A stretch of DNA of 64,000 bases from Paenibacillus sp. OV219 (GTDB lineage Bacteria > Bacillota > Bacilli > Paenibacillales > Paenibacillaceae), in contig NZ_FOCJ01000002.1 of the NCBI RefSeq assembly GCF_900110075.1, forward strand, positions 682,001 to 746,000. The letters are read 5' to 3'. Under the pieces are notes generated by a model that was given only the letters and a program-made list of their open reading frames with translations, made no database searches and had not been told where the DNA came from. A program made the position numbers and the translations under genes. Below are positions 36,261 through 45,145 of the stretch, piece by piece (the stretch's first letter is position 1; each line of letters starts with the position of its first letter).

Positions 36261-37832
36261 GTGAAGAAGGAATCCGCAAGCAAAGGCAAGGATTTCTCCA
36301 AGTATTTTGACTTCTCAGGCGCGAAGGTGCTGAAGGAAGCAGATGGCAAAACAACTTACCGGATTAACGGTCGAGATATAACGGTTAATGCTGCGCCCAA
36401 TCACACTGAAGAGAAACGTAGAGGCAAGGAAGAGATTCAAGTTCACTATGAATCTTCAATTCCTACGGAGCTGCAGCAGCTTGGCAAAGGCAAGCTTTAT
36501 CACATTACGACTTATGGCTGCCAAATGAACGAGCATGATACGGAAGTGATGAAGGGGATCTTCGAAGAAATGGGCTATACGTCCACAGAAGACCGCCAGC
36601 ACGCGGATGTTATTCTGCTTAACACTTGCGCGATTCGTGAGAATGCGGAGGATAAAGTGTTCGGCGAGCTTGGCCATCTGAAGCGTCTGAAGCTCGAGAA
36701 GCCGGGGCTCATTCTTGGCGTATGTGGTTGTATGTCGCAGGAAGAGTCGGTCGTTAGCCGCATCATGCAGCGTCATAGTTTCGTTGATCTCATCTTCGGC
36801 ACACATAATATTCACAGACTGCCTTATTTATTGCAAGATGCGCTGTTTAGCAAAGAGATGGTCGTTGAAGTATGGTCCAAGGAAGGCGACATCATTGAGA
36901 ACTTGCCGAAGAAGCGGGAAGGAATGCGCGGCTGGGTCAACATTATGTATGGCTGTGACAAGTTCTGTACGTACTGTATCGTGCCATATACGCGCGGTAA
37001 GGAGCGGAGCAGACGTCCTGAAGATGTCATTGCAGAAGTGCGCGAGCTAGCGCGTCAAGGCTTCAAGGAGATTACGTTGCTCGGACAGAACGTGAATGCG
37101 TATGGCAAAGATTTTGAAGAGATTAACTATCGTTTCGGTGATTTGATGGCGGATATGACGAAGATTAATATCCCGCGCATTCGCTTCACAACGAGCCACC
37201 CGCGTGACTTTGACGATCATCTGATCGAAGTGCTTGCGACGCAAGGCAATCTGGTCGAGCATATTCATCTTCCGGTTCAGTCCGGCAGTACGGAAGTGCT
37301 TAAGCGGATGAGTCGCAAATATACAAGAGAGATGTACCTCGAGCTTGTAGGCAAAATAAAAAGGGCCATACCAGACGTCGTACTCACGTCGGACATCATT
37401 GTCGGCTTCCCAGGCGAGACGGATGAGCAATTCGAGGAGACGCTGTCGCTCGTGCGCCTTGTTGGCTTCGCGTTTGCATATTCGTTCATCTACTCGCCGC
37501 GCGAAGGAACGCCTGCTGCGGATATGGAAGATAACATTCCGCAGGACGTGAAGAAAGTGAGATTGGCTCGATTGAATGCGTTGATCGCTGAGCTAAGTCG
37601 TGAGAGCAACGAGCTGCTGGTCGGGCAAGAGATCGAGGTGCTGATCGAAGGCCAGAGTAAGAACAATGCGATGGTGCTATCCGGTCGCACGCGCACGAAC
37701 AAGCTTGTGCATATCGAAGGACCAGCGGAATATATCGGTCAATTCATTACGGTGAAAGTGACTGATGCGACGACCTGGTACGTAAAAGCAGAGCCGGTAG
37801 AAGACTATTTGAATGAAGAAGCAGTATCTTAA
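36261..37832 (+). CDS. miaB: tRNA-2-methylthio-N6-dimethylallyladenosine synthase MiaB
   Basis: Radical-SAM methylthiotransferase acting on A37 of tRNAs. 523 residues from GTG 36261, with AGGGGCGTGAG upstream. The first 75 residues are an extra lysine-rich extension, common in Bacillales MiaB. Then the N-terminal cluster cysteines ([25 protein letters not shown]), the radical-SAM triad C232/C236/C239 in CDKFCTYC, and a C-terminal TRAM domain. The next gene is ricA, as in B. subtilis ymcB-ymcA. Confidence 0.96.
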   Translation: MKKESASKGKDFSKYFDFSGAKVLKEADGKTTYRINGRDITVNAAPNHTEEKRRGKEEIQVHYESSIPTELQQLGKGKLYHITTYGCQMNEHDTEVMKGIFEEMGYTSTEDRQHADVILLNTCAIRENAEDKVFGELGHLKRLKLEKPGLILGVCGCMSQEESVVSRIMQRHSFVDLIFGTHNIHRLPYLLQDALFSKEMVVEVWSKEGDIIENLPKKREGMRGWVNIMYGCDKFCTYCIVPYTRGKERSRRPEDVIAEVRELARQGFKEITLLGQNVNAYGKDFEEINYRFGDLMADMTKINIPRIRFTTSHPRDFDDHLIEVLATQGNLVEHIHLPVQSGSTEVLKRMSRKYTREMYLELVGKIKRAIPDVVLTSDIIVGFPGETDEQFEETLSLVRLVGFAFAYSFIYSPREGTPAADMEDNIPQDVKKVRLARLNALIAELSRESNELLVGQEIEVLIEGQSKNNAMVLSGRTRTNKLVHIEGPAEYIGQFITVKVTDATTWYVKAEPVEDYLNEEAVS

Positions 37833-37854
37833 CCACATAGAGGAGCTGGAACCA

Positions 37855-38334
37855 TTGGCAAACCAAGAACATAAGCATGACCACGATCACGATCACGATC
37901 ACGGTACGAGCTGCGCAGTACCGAAATTCAATACAGAGGACATCATCGTACGCGCTGACATTATGGCGAAGACGAAAGAATTGGCAAGCATGATTTTTAC
38001 TTCGGAAGAAGTTCAGCAGTACCAGCGTGCAGAGAAGCAAATTAATACCAATGAGCGCGTGCAAAGCTTGATCACTCAAATTAAGAAGAAGCAGAAGGAG
38101 CTCGTCGCGTTCCAGACGACGTTCAAGAATGCTGACATGGTTGAGAAGATCGAGAAGGAAATCGAAGTGCTGCAGGATGATCTCGACGGTATTCCGATCG
38201 TTTCGGATTTCCAGCAAAGCCAAGCGGACATCAACTACCTGCTGCAAACGATCGTTTCGGTTATTCGTGATACAGTAGCAGAGAAGATCAACGTGGAAGA
38301 CGCATCCGTAGAAGCACCAGAAGAGTGCATGTAA
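37855..38334 (+). CDS. ricA: RicA (YmcA), YlbF/YmcA family
   Basis: 159 residues from TTG 37855, 9 bases after AGGAG; the ATG at 37813 is inside miaB without a site. In B. subtilis RicA forms a complex with RicF and RicT that carries [4Fe-4S] clusters, is needed for biofilm, competence and sporulation, and directs RNase Y cleavage (known). The helical core (residues 35-145) matches. The N-terminus carries a His/Asp run, HKHDHDHDHDHG, absent in B. subtilis. Cysteines are in TSCAV and the terminal EECM. RNase Y is encoded 8 kb upstream. Confidence 0.9.
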   Translation: MANQEHKHDHDHDHDHGTSCAVPKFNTEDIIVRADIMAKTKELASMIFTSEEVQQYQRAEKQINTNERVQSLITQIKKKQKELVAFQTTFKNADMVEKIEKEIEVLQDDLDGIPIVSDFQQSQADINYLLQTIVSVIRDTVAEKINVEDASVEAPEECM

Positions 38335-38351
38335 CTTCTTTATAGGCGTGA

Positions 38352-38397
38352 ACAAAAAACACCTGCCGATTGCGATTGCGGCAGGTGTTTTTTGTTT
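38352..38397. terminator. Bidirectional terminator between ricA and the MFS gene
   Basis: AAAAAACACCTGCCG / CGGCAGGTGTTTTTT, perfect 15-bp stem with A and T runs on both sides, serving convergent genes. Confidence 0.92.
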
Positions 38398-38398
38398 G

Positions 38399-39598
38399 TT
38401 ACAGATGAGCATTGGCGCGGCGCCAACTGAGTGTAAGGATGAGTGCCATCAAGGCGAAGCAGCCGCCGAGATAGAAGCCGTAGTCACGTCCAAAGGCGTC
38501 ATTAATGAAGCCCGCGAGGAACGGGCCTGCGAACATGCCGACGGAGTATACCGCCTGGTAGAAGCCCATTGCTGTCGCACGCTTCGAGGAGGCGAACGGC
38601 TGAATGGCTAGTCCGAGCAGCAGCGGCATATGCATGCCTTGCGCGAGTCCATTCAGCGCTTGCGTCGCTGCCAGCCAGCCGAGCGATGGGGAGAACGCAA
38701 TAGCGACAGTGAAGATGCCACTGAGCGCATAACCGACGGCAATGACATTCCAGCTGCCGAACTTCGGCGCAAGCCATCTGCCTGTAATGAGGGAGGTGGC
38801 GGCATGCGGCACCATGAAGGCAATGACGATTAGCGTCAGCTCCGAATTGGAAGCGCCGAGGGATGTTGCTTTCAGCGGAGTAAAGCCGAACATCGTAATA
38901 AACAGAACGCAGTGCGCTAGAATCGACAGCGTCGATACTTGCACCAGTGACCTCGTTCGTACAACCTCGCGCAAATGCTGCATCGAAATCGGCGGCCTTG
39001 TGACGCCCTCGCGAGGTTCTTTGACAGCAAAAGCGAGCAAGAGTCCGGCAATACCAAGGAAGATGCCTGCCTTGAATGCCGCATTATAGCTGTATTCGCC
39101 AGCAAGCCAGCCGCTAAGCGTCATCCCGATCAGCTGACCTGAGACGGTCATGAAGCTGATGTTGCTCATTGCCTTCGTCGCTTCTGAAGAGGCGAAGTAT
39201 GCGGCGTAGAGCACGGTAAAAGCAACCCATGCCGAGGCACATACGCCTGACATCATCCGTCCGGCAAGCGGCCAGAGCCAGGAGCCAGGTATCGTGAACA
39301 ACAAGCAGCTTATTGCTCCGCTAATCATGCCCAGCATGAGGAATGGCTTGCGCTTATGCAGCTTATCCGAGTACAAGCCTAGCGGGAATCGCACAAGCAT
39401 CTGAATAAAGCCATAGCTGCCAAGCACGACGCCGATCAACATATCGGCAAATCCCCTGCTAGTCATGAAAGGAGTTAATATCGGCACATACACATAAAGC
39501 GTCGACCAATACAGCAGCGTGACGACAATAAAGATGAGATGATCCGTCCGATTCGCGGCAATAAGCGGCCGTTCGGAGGTCTCAGCTGCAGTAGACAA
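38399..39598 (-). CDS. MFS transporter
   Basis: 399 residues with about 12 hydrophobic segments, major facilitator superfamily. The start TTG at 39598 lies 9 bases after AAAGGAG on the - strand; a TTG at 39634 is directly against AGGAGG and too close. The inter-helix loop YSDKLHKRKPF (residues near 75) is the MFS motif-A equivalent. The substrate is not recognisable; the family includes drug and sugar exporters. It is the first gene on the opposite strand and marks the end of the conserved Bacillus-like block. Confidence 0.85.
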   Translation of the reverse strand: MSTAAETSERPLIAANRTDHLIFIVVTLLYWSTLYVYVPILTPFMTSRGFADMLIGVVLGSYGFIQMLVRFPLGLYSDKLHKRKPFLMLGMISGAISCLLFTIPGSWLWPLAGRMMSGVCASAWVAFTVLYAAYFASSEATKAMSNISFMTVSGQLIGMTLSGWLAGEYSYNAAFKAGIFLGIAGLLLAFAVKEPREGVTRPPISMQHLREVVRTRSLVQVSTLSILAHCVLFITMFGFTPLKATSLGASNSELTLIVIAFMVPHAATSLITGRWLAPKFGSWNVIAVGYALSGIFTVAIAFSPSLGWLAATQALNGLAQGMHMPLLLGLAIQPFASSKRATAMGFYQAVYSVGMFAGPFLAGFINDAFGRDYGFYLGGCFALMALILTLSWRRANAHL

Positions 39599-39776
39599 GA
39601 AGGGGTCACTCCTTTTACGATAGAATGAGAACAATCCTCCTAACTGTATCGCACACGAGTGAGGCTCGGCAATCCTTTTTACAGAAATGGAGACTTAAGC
39701 GGAAACTTATGGACAGCTTCTGTCGTATAAAGTAGGTATCATTTCATTATCGCTGTAAACCGGGAAGGGGAAAAAG

Positions 39777-40331
39777 ATGGAGACGAGTAATATGCCAATT
39801 AGGCAAGCGAAGAAATCTTGGGTGCGAGAAGTGCGGGATTGGTGTATCTCGCTTGCAGTGGCTGTAGTCGTGGCGCTGCTCGTGCAGAATTATGCGTTTG
39901 CACAAACAGAGGTTAAAAATATATCAATGCAAAAAACGCTCATCGAAGGCCAGCGCCTCATTGAGGACAAGCTGAGTTATCACTTCGAGAAGCCACAGCG
40001 TGGAGATATCGTCATTATCAATGGGCCGGAGAGCGATAAGCGGCTCATTAAGCGAGTTATTGGCTTGCCCGGAGACGTTATTGATTTCACGGAGGACGGA
40101 CAAGTGACAGTCAATGGTAAAGCGTTGAATGAGCCGTACATCAAAGGGCGTACCTATGCAAACGGCCTGCAAGTGCCGTATACAATACCGGATCGAACAG
40201 TCTTCGTCATGGGAGACAACCGGGAGAACAGTATGGACAGCCGTGAGATCGGGCCAATCGCTTTCTCTAGTGTCGAAGGCCGTGCTGTCTTCAGACTGTG
40301 GCCACTCAATAAGTTCGGTCAACTCAATTAG
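39777..40331 (+). CDS. lepB: Signal peptidase I
   Basis: 184 residues from ATG 39777, type I signal peptidase with one N-terminal membrane anchor (residues 24-42). It cleaves secretory signal peptides on the outer face of the membrane. The Ser/Lys dyad is S50 and K92 (SDKRLIKRVIGLPGD), with the box E motif MGDNRENSMDSR present. Odd: the residues after the catalytic Ser are SMQKTL, where SMxPTL is normal, so the proline is replaced. It is single and not linked to a substrate gene. Confidence 0.92.
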   Translation: METSNMPIRQAKKSWVREVRDWCISLAVAVVVALLVQNYAFAQTEVKNISMQKTLIEGQRLIEDKLSYHFEKPQRGDIVIINGPESDKRLIKRVIGLPGDVIDFTEDGQVTVNGKALNEPYIKGRTYANGLQVPYTIPDRTVFVMGDNRENSMDSREIGPIAFSSVEGRAVFRLWPLNKFGQLN

Positions 40332-40424
40332 TTAACGCATTGGCTGCTTACCTATACTCATTGCATGAAACCGCCTCTTGTGGGGAATTCTACCAACTGT
40401 ATGAGTTGGAGGTGGATGGCTGTG

Positions 40425-40769
40425 ATGAGAGCAATATGGATGACGATGGTGCTTGCCGTGTTCATGTTTAGTACAGCGGCGGTTCAAGCTAGCGCGGAGC
40501 CGGCATATGCCAAATGGGGCAGGCTGGCGATGAAGGAAACGGCGCAGCGTTATCATGCCGATATTATTGATTACAAGCATGTGGGTCGGAACGTGGAAGA
40601 CGGCGGACTTATGACGGAGACATTTCGCCTACAGCTACGTAAGGGAGCCAGAGAGTTCGAAGTGACGGTGCGCATTTGGTTCGAGCAGCAGAGCGAGCGA
40701 GTTGTGCGGATTCATTTCTCGGAGGATGACAGAGCGAGCGGGCTGCCAGCCGCGATGGTATTAATTTGA
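40425..40769 (+). CDS. Small secreted protein, DUF3889-like
   Basis: 114 residues from ATG 40425, 9 bases after GGAGGTGG; earlier in-frame ATGs at 40401 and 40416 are worse placed. A clear signal peptide ([15 protein letters not shown], cleavage near AQA-like VQASAEP) is followed by a short domain beginning [14 protein letters not shown], which resembles DUF3889 proteins of Bacillales. Function unknown. Confidence 0.75.
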   Translation: MRAIWMTMVLAVFMFSTAAVQASAEPAYAKWGRLAMKETAQRYHADIIDYKHVGRNVEDGGLMTETFRLQLRKGAREFEVTVRIWFEQQSERVVRIHFSEDDRASGLPAAMVLI

Positions 40770-40824
40770 ATCTTTTTGTCAAGCTCCACCGTATGACACC
40801 ATATACCAAATGGGAGGGATACGA

Positions 40825-41136
40825 ATGATCTTATCGACTACACCGACAATTGAAGGAAATCCGATCCAGCAATACTTAGGCGTTGTAACTGGGGAAGCGA
40901 TTATGGGAGCGAACATCGTACGCGATCTATTCGCGTCGATTACAGATATCGTCGGCGGCCGCTCCGGCGCGTATGAGACGAAGTTGAAGGAAGCGCGGGA
41001 CGTGGCGTTCAGCGAGATGTCCAGCCAAGCTTCGCGACTTGGCGCGAATGCGATCGTCGGCATTGATATTGATTATGAAGTGGTACGTGAAGGGATGCTG
41101 ATGGTTGCCGTCAGCGGAACCGCAGTTCGCGTATAG
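40825..41136 (+). CDS. YbjQ family protein (UPF0145)
   Basis: 103 residues from ATG 40825, with GGGAGG 7 bases upstream. The sequence [23 protein letters not shown] and the segment [14 protein letters not shown] are diagnostic for the YbjQ/UPF0145 family of small pentameric cytoplasmic proteins. Function is unknown. It stands alone. Confidence 0.9.
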   Translation: MILSTTPTIEGNPIQQYLGVVTGEAIMGANIVRDLFASITDIVGGRSGAYETKLKEARDVAFSEMSSQASRLGANAIVGIDIDYEVVREGMLMVAVSGTAVRV

Positions 41137-41266
41137 CAAATAGAAGCGGCGTCTGGTGTGAACCGGATGCTGTTTTTTATGTCGAAATAGGGTGGACACG
41201 GAGAGCTCGCGAAGAGTAAAATGCAACTAGCACAAGTACCTAAGCTTGAAGGAGCTGCAGCTGGAA

Positions 41267-41575
41267 ATGGGAGAAATTATGGCAAGTGAGCTGGAAACCC
41301 GGCTGCGTGAAGGCGAGAAGCTGAGCGTTATTGACGTTCGCGAGCCTGACGAGTGGGAAGACGGTCATATTAAAGAAGCAATCAGCATTCCGATGTCGGT
41401 ATTCGTGGAGCGACTTGGCGAGCTGAACGACTTGGAGGAACCGATCTACCTGGTATGTCGAAGCGGCAACCGCAGCGGCAGAGTGGGCGATTACTTGTCC
41501 ACGCAAGGTTATGAAGTCGTGAATGTGCTCGGCGGAATGCTGAGCTGGCCAGGTGAGGTTGTTACCGGCGAATAA
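41267..41575 (+). CDS. Rhodanese-like domain protein
   Basis: About 102 residues; ATG 41267 or 41279 are both possible starts after GAAGGAG. A single rhodanese domain: VIDVREPDEWEDGHI at the front and the active-site loop CRSGNRSGR with the catalytic cysteine. It probably carries sulfur as a persulfide; the partner is unknown. A terminator shared with the convergent lipoprotein gene follows. Confidence 0.9.
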   Translation: MGEIMASELETRLREGEKLSVIDVREPDEWEDGHIKEAISIPMSVFVERLGELNDLEEPIYLVCRSGNRSGRVGDYLSTQGYEVVNVLGGMLSWPGEVVTGE

Positions 41576-41587
41576 GGTTGTATGTAT

Positions 41588-41638
41588 GAAAAAAAGCATT
41601 TTGATCATCCACTAGTGGTGAGCAAAATGCTTTTTTTA
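41588..41638. terminator. Bidirectional terminator
   Basis: AAAAAAGCATTTTG / CAAAATGCTTTTTT stem with a further CCACTAGTGG palindrome in the loop; between convergent genes. Confidence 0.88.
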
Positions 41639-41646
41639 TTTGCGAC

Positions 41647-42222
41647 TTAGTCGTAGCCGCCTTCTGAATCAGGCAGCGCCTTGTATTCTTCCCTAGCCTG
41701 GACGATCTTCATGATGTCCATACGGAGCTGCTTCAATTTCAGCGCTTCATCGGACACGCCGCAATATCGATCTGTCCACGAAAACTCACGCGTCGCGCCG
41801 TCTATCGTAATTTTCCACTTATCTTCACCGTATGGTGTTTGTTCGCATGTGGTGGTACTAGGCTCGTGAGCTTTAATCGTTATATCCATGATATCGATTG
41901 CTTTCATCTTCGCATAGATGCTCGCCATCTCATCCGCCGATAAAGTGAGGTCTGCTGTCGCGCTACCTTTCACGATGAGATCCTTCGTCACCGTATCGGT
42001 ATACGTGTTGACTTCATTCTTGTTTATCTCACCATAGCCGAAGCTGACCGAGAAGTCGAACTCGCTCGGCATCTCATCTTGCATCTCCACGTGCTCCATC
42101 TTTTCTGGCGCTGCTTCTTTAATCTCCGTGTTACCTTTCTCTCCGCAGCTTGACAGCAGCAGCAGCATTACTGCGAGCAGCGTGAGCTGAACCGCTCGTA
42201 TACGACCCGTTCGCATTCGCAT
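41647..42222 (-). CDS. Putative lipoprotein
   Basis: 191 residues from the ATG whose first base is 42222, preceded on the - strand by AAGGGGAG; longer in-frame reading to 42318 has no ribosome site. A positively charged start, hydrophobic stretch and lipobox LLSSC predict a lipid-anchored extracellular protein. The mature part is Glu/Met-rich at first (MEHVEMQDEMPSE), then has no motif I recognise. Two cysteines (TTTCEQT and DRYCGV) could form a disulfide. Confidence 0.75.
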   Translation of the reverse strand: MRMRTGRIRAVQLTLLAVMLLLLSSCGEKGNTEIKEAAPEKMEHVEMQDEMPSEFDFSVSFGYGEINKNEVNTYTDTVTKDLIVKGSATADLTLSADEMASIYAKMKAIDIMDITIKAHEPSTTTCEQTPYGEDKWKITIDGATREFSWTDRYCGVSDEALKLKQLRMDIMKIVQAREEYKALPDSEGGYD

Positions 42223-42410
42223 CGGTTTTCTCCCCTTTTTTGGACGCTCTGATTTACTTATTATGACGGATTCTAACTGCATTTGTTGCAGAAGTTCTGT
42301 GATTGAATCATGAGGCAAGCAGCCTGACCATATAGTGGAGAGTAGGACAGCTTATTGCTAAGTAAGTTAACAAATAGCTTTAGCTCCTGAGTAGGGAGGA
42401 ATGAATAACG

Positions 42411-44636
42411 ATGCAGCAACAAGAGCAAAGCGACGGTGTACTGGATTTGCGAATTCAAGGCATGAGCTGCACCGCTTGCGCGACCCGAATCGAACGGGCG
42501 GTCGGCAAGCTGGCCGGAGTAACTGCCGTGTCGGTTCATTATGCAGCCAAATCAGCCTATGTCGCCTATACGCCTGAGAGTATTACGCCTTCAGCAATTA
42601 TGGATCGAATTGAGAAGATCGGTTTCCACGCTTCTCCACATGGGAAAGATGGGAGCGGGTCCTCCGAAACAGATGCGCTGCGCTTGCGGGTATTCGCTGC
42701 GATTGTGTTGACGCTGCCGCTTCTGTGGACGATGGCGCATCATTATAGCTGGTCGAAGGGCATTCCAGTGCCATTATTCATTCAAGAGCCGTTGCTGCAA
42801 TTTTTGCTGGCAGCGATTGTGCAGTTCTTCATCGGCATGCCGTTCTACTTCGGGGCATTCTATGCGCTGCGCGAGCGGACCGCGAATATGGATGTGCTGG
42901 TCGCGATCGGGACATCAGCGGCATTCGTGTACAGCTTTATCGCGATGATGACAGGCGGCGCATTGTACTTCGAAACATCGGCCGTCGTCATTACGGCGGT
43001 GCTCGGAGGCAAGCTGCTGGAAGCAACCGCGTCGGAGCGGGTCATTCAGGAAAATGACAGCTTCGGCGCGTTGGAGGCGAAGGAAGCGGTCGTCATTCGA
43101 GCAGGGCGAAGAGAGCGGACGCCGCTCGCACGAGTTCGAGCGGATGATCAGCTCATCGCCGCTGTGAATGAGCCTATCCCAGCTGACGGCATCATCGTGG
43201 AAGGACAATCTGCCATTGATGAATCGTTCCTGACGGGCGAAAGCGCGCTCGTGACGCGCACGGTCGGCGACCGCGTATATGCAGGCACGATTGTGCGCAG
43301 CGCAGAGCTGCGCATTCAAGTAACGGCGATAGGTCAGCAAACGATGCTCAGCCGAATCGCGGCGCTGACTCGGCAGGCACAAGCGACCAAATCATCTATC
43401 GGCCGTAGAGTGGACCAGCTGGCGGCAATCTTCGTGCCGGTCATGATGGTACTGTCACTTGGGACGCTGCTTATATGGCTGCTTTGGCTTGCGCCTGGCA
43501 AATGGGGAACGGCTTCGATCCACGCGCTTGCGGTGCTGCTCGCTGCGTGTCCATGTGCGCTCGGGCTTGCTGCGCCGATCTCACTCGTCATTGCGACAGG
43601 GAAGCTCGCAAGAAGAGGCATCGTGCTGAAGGAAGCTGGCGCGCTCGAACGGCTCGCACAGCTTAATACGATCGTGCTCGATAAGACGGGTACGCTTACG
43701 GAAGGAAAGCCGGCTTTAACGGAAATGTATTCGCTAAGCGGAGAACCGAGTTCGCTTCTTCGATTGGCAGCGTCTGCGGAAGCGAGCTCACCGCATCCAT
43801 TCGCATCGGCAATCGTTGCAGCAGCAAGGCGAGCTGGGATGGTCACGCCGGAATGCTCTGCATTTCAAGCTTTTCCAGGCAAAGGGATCGAAGCGAATGT
43901 TGAAGGCAAACGGATTGAAATAGGTAATGCCGTGTTCGCGGCTGAAAGGTCTTGGAAGATGAGCCGTGTCATGCAAAGCTTCATTACTCGCAAAGAAGCA
44001 TCTGGAGAGACGGTTATCTATGTCTCGATTAACGGGCAATGTGCAGGTGCGTTAGCATTCGCCGATCAGGTGAAACGCTCCTCGAGAGAGGCCGTTCATC
44101 TGCTTACTGGAGAGGGACTGATGGTGCTGCTCGCAACCGGTGACCATATCTCTGCTGCGAATAATGTTGCAGACCAGATCGGAATTGCAAGCGTCCATGC
44201 GTCGATGCTCCCTGAGCATAAAGCAATGCTGATCCGTCAGCTGCAGGATAAGGGATATGTCGTTGCCATGGCAGGTGACGGATGGAACGATGCGCCTGCC
44301 CTCGCGGCAGCGGATGTCGGTATAGCGATGGGCGGCGGTACGGAAGCTGCGCTCCATGCCGGACATATGACTCTACTGCGCGCCAGACTGACGGGCATCT
44401 ATGAAGCGCTTGTCATCAGCCGTCTGACCGTTCGCAACATACGGCAAAATCTCGGCTTCGCGTTTGTTTACAACTCCATCATCATTCCTTTTGCAGCAGT
44501 AGGTGGGATTGAACCGTGGATGGCAGGGACAGCTATGGCGCTAAGCTCTGTGTCGGTTGTAGGCAACGCGCTGCGCTTAAATGGGCAGATGACGAGGGCT
44601 CTGGGTAAGAAGAAGCACGCTATAGACAACCTATAG
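42411..44636 (+). CDS. copA: Copper-translocating P-type ATPase (CopA-like)
   Basis: 741 residues from ATG 42411. Exports cytosolic Cu(I). One N-terminal heavy-metal-associated domain with GMSCTAC, about eight membrane segments, the TGES actuator loop (SFLTGES), the intramembrane CPC motif near residues 380-382, the phosphorylation site DKTGTLTEG (D near 424), SSPHPFA, and GDGWNDAPAL, where the usual residue is Ile or Val instead of Trp. No copZ or csoR is adjacent. CPC, rather than CPH or SPC, supports copper or silver over zinc. Confidence 0.92.
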   Translation: MQQQEQSDGVLDLRIQGMSCTACATRIERAVGKLAGVTAVSVHYAAKSAYVAYTPESITPSAIMDRIEKIGFHASPHGKDGSGSSETDALRLRVFAAIVLTLPLLWTMAHHYSWSKGIPVPLFIQEPLLQFLLAAIVQFFIGMPFYFGAFYALRERTANMDVLVAIGTSAAFVYSFIAMMTGGALYFETSAVVITAVLGGKLLEATASERVIQENDSFGALEAKEAVVIRAGRRERTPLARVRADDQLIAAVNEPIPADGIIVEGQSAIDESFLTGESALVTRTVGDRVYAGTIVRSAELRIQVTAIGQQTMLSRIAALTRQAQATKSSIGRRVDQLAAIFVPVMMVLSLGTLLIWLLWLAPGKWGTASIHALAVLLAACPCALGLAAPISLVIATGKLARRGIVLKEAGALERLAQLNTIVLDKTGTLTEGKPALTEMYSLSGEPSSLLRLAASAEASSPHPFASAIVAAARRAGMVTPECSAFQAFPGKGIEANVEGKRIEIGNAVFAAERSWKMSRVMQSFITRKEASGETVIYVSINGQCAGALAFADQVKRSSREAVHLLTGEGLMVLLATGDHISAANNVADQIGIASVHASMLPEHKAMLIRQLQDKGYVVAMAGDGWNDAPALAAADVGIAMGGGTEAALHAGHMTLLRARLTGIYEALVISRLTVRNIRQNLGFAFVYNSIIIPFAAVGGIEPWMAGTAMALSSVSVVGNALRLNGQMTRALGKKKHAIDNL

Positions 44637-44681
44637 AGGGAATGGTATATTTACACAAGCACAATTGCATAGTACGCGTAA

Positions 44682-44905
44682 AACAGGTGCTTGGAGGATG
44701 GATATTCTCTTAGCTTAATAGGGAAGTCCGGTGTAAAACCGGCACGGACCCGCCACTGTAAGGAGCGCAATTGCCGCCTTTAGCATCAAGTCGCTTAGGC
44801 CAAGCAATTAGCACTGAATTCACACTTGTCACTGATCGGCCATCGGCCGCACGGGAAGACGTGGATAACAGATGCTCCAAGTCAGGAGACCTGCCTGTTT
44901 CGTAA
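44682..44905 (+). ncRNA. Cobalamin riboswitch
   Basis: Recognised by family pattern: GGGAAGTCCGGTG at 44720-44732, CCGCCACTGTAAGG near 44750, and the B12-box core GTCAGGAGACCTGCC at 44881-44895. It lies upstream of btuFCD-cobT-cobU-cobS, a sensible regulon, and a terminator lies 145 bases further downstream. Between them is an extra hairpin, GCTGCCTA / TAGGCAG-type (44911-44938), probably part of the switching region. The rest of the 509-base gap contains no gene. Confidence 0.92.
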
Positions 44906-45048
44906 ACAACGCTGCCTACGAGGATTTAGGCAGGTGTTAGAGATTGGCCAAGACACGAATTCCGTCATTGCTTGCTAGACTGCTTGTTTGTTCGCAGCTT
45001 GCCTGCTTGTGGCGTAACCGTTTGCCTTGCCGCTGCTTAAAGAGCCAT

Positions 45049-45088
45049 GAGCATTTCTGACATCTGTCTGTCGGGAATGCTCTTTTTT
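45049..45088 (+). terminator. Riboswitch-controlled terminator
   Basis: GAGCATTTCTGACA / TGTCGGGAATGCTC, 14-bp stem with G-T pairs, loop TCTGTC, then six T, just before the btuF start. Placement fits attenuation of btuF when cobalamin is bound. Confidence 0.8.
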
Positions 45089-45145
45089 GCATGCACCGAC
45101 ATTCGGTAATTAAGATTCGTAATTGGGAATGGGAGAGAACGGGGA

